Assembly (NCBI GenBank): GCA_934662525.1 | Contig: CAKUKJ010000154.1 | Span: 1 to 6,210 of the forward strand | Source: an uncultured Coriobacteriales bacterium | GTDB taxonomy: Bacteria; Actinomycetota; Coriobacteriia; Coriobacteriales; UMGS124 | Direction of reading: 5' to 3' | Length of the DNA stretch: 6,210 nt | Shown here: positions 6,161 through 6,210 of the stretch, in pieces | Layout: each line of letters starts with the position of its first letter | Numbering within the stretch: the stretch's first letter is position 1 | Notes under the pieces: model-generated | Database searches by the model: none | What the model saw: only the letters and a program-made list of their open reading frames with translations | What the model was told of the DNA's origin: nothing | Translations under genes and position numbers: made by a program

Positions 6161-6210
6161 ATGACCGACCCCAAGCACGCCTATCACTTCGAGACCCTGC
6201 AGACCCACGC
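6161..6210 (+). CDS. metY: Probable O-acetylhomoserine sulfhydrylase, N-terminal fragment (3' truncated by window edge)
   Basis: Only 16 whole codons are visible, reading MTDPKHAYHFETLQTH and then the first bases of an Ala codon. The short lead followed by Y/F-x-F-E-T-L-Q-x-H-A is the characteristic N-terminus of O-acetylhomoserine aminocarboxypropyltransferase, the PLP enzyme that makes homocysteine from O-acetylhomoserine and sulfide, where the next residues are normally GQ. The catalytic Lys and PLP-binding regions are outside the window, so this rests on the N-terminal signature alone. Other Cys/Met-metabolism PLP enzymes, such as cystathionine gamma-synthase, usually start differently. 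The ATG is preceded by a good ribosome binding site and a promoter-like region, so the gene probably begins its own transcript. Confidence 0.7.
   Translation, partial: MTDPKHAYHFETLQTH

Overview
The window is GC-rich DNA with closely spaced genes. Its gene content points to an anaerobic gut actinobacterium of the class Coriobacteriia (Eggerthellaceae or a relative): a Tat-exported FMN/FAD flavoprotein reductase, a TorD-family chaperone, and an AAA-ATPase-like/PD-(D/E)XK protein. The taxonomic assignment is an inference from gene content and composition. No rRNA or other phylogenetic marker is present.

Positions 1-3824 carry four plus-strand genes that look like one operon, with gaps of 32, 30 and 51 bases between the starts chosen here. 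They are, in order: the 3' end of a ferric-reductase-like membrane protein with candidate haem-binding histidines; a 265-residue protein of unrecognised family that seems to contain two related winged-helix-like units; a TorD/DmsD-type chaperone; and a 614-residue secreted flavoprotein with a Tat signal, a covalent-FMN domain and a FAD_binding_2 reductase domain. The likely model is a small extracytoplasmic respiratory module. The membrane protein would pass electrons outward, the chaperone would help folding or export of the Tat substrate, and FMN would relay electrons to the FAD where an organic acceptor is reduced. The acceptor is unknown. The usual fumarate-reductase active-site positions appear to be replaced, and the C-terminal block instead has a Tyr-Pro-Gly motif reminiscent of ketosteroid dehydrogenases.

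Positions 3825-4019 separate two convergent genes and contain two strong hairpins, the second a 17-bp stem. Positions 4020-5804 on the minus strand encode a complete 594-residue AAA-ATPase-like/PD-(D/E)XK protein with intact Walker A, Walker B and nuclease motifs. Its biological role is unknown.

Positions 5805-6160 form a 356-base divergent control region. It has a plausible plus-strand promoter and a cluster of short repeats (GCCTWTA three times, CCGTCAA twice). From 6161 to the window end is the start of a gene that looks like O-acetylhomoserine sulfhydrylase (MetY), cut off after 16 whole codons.
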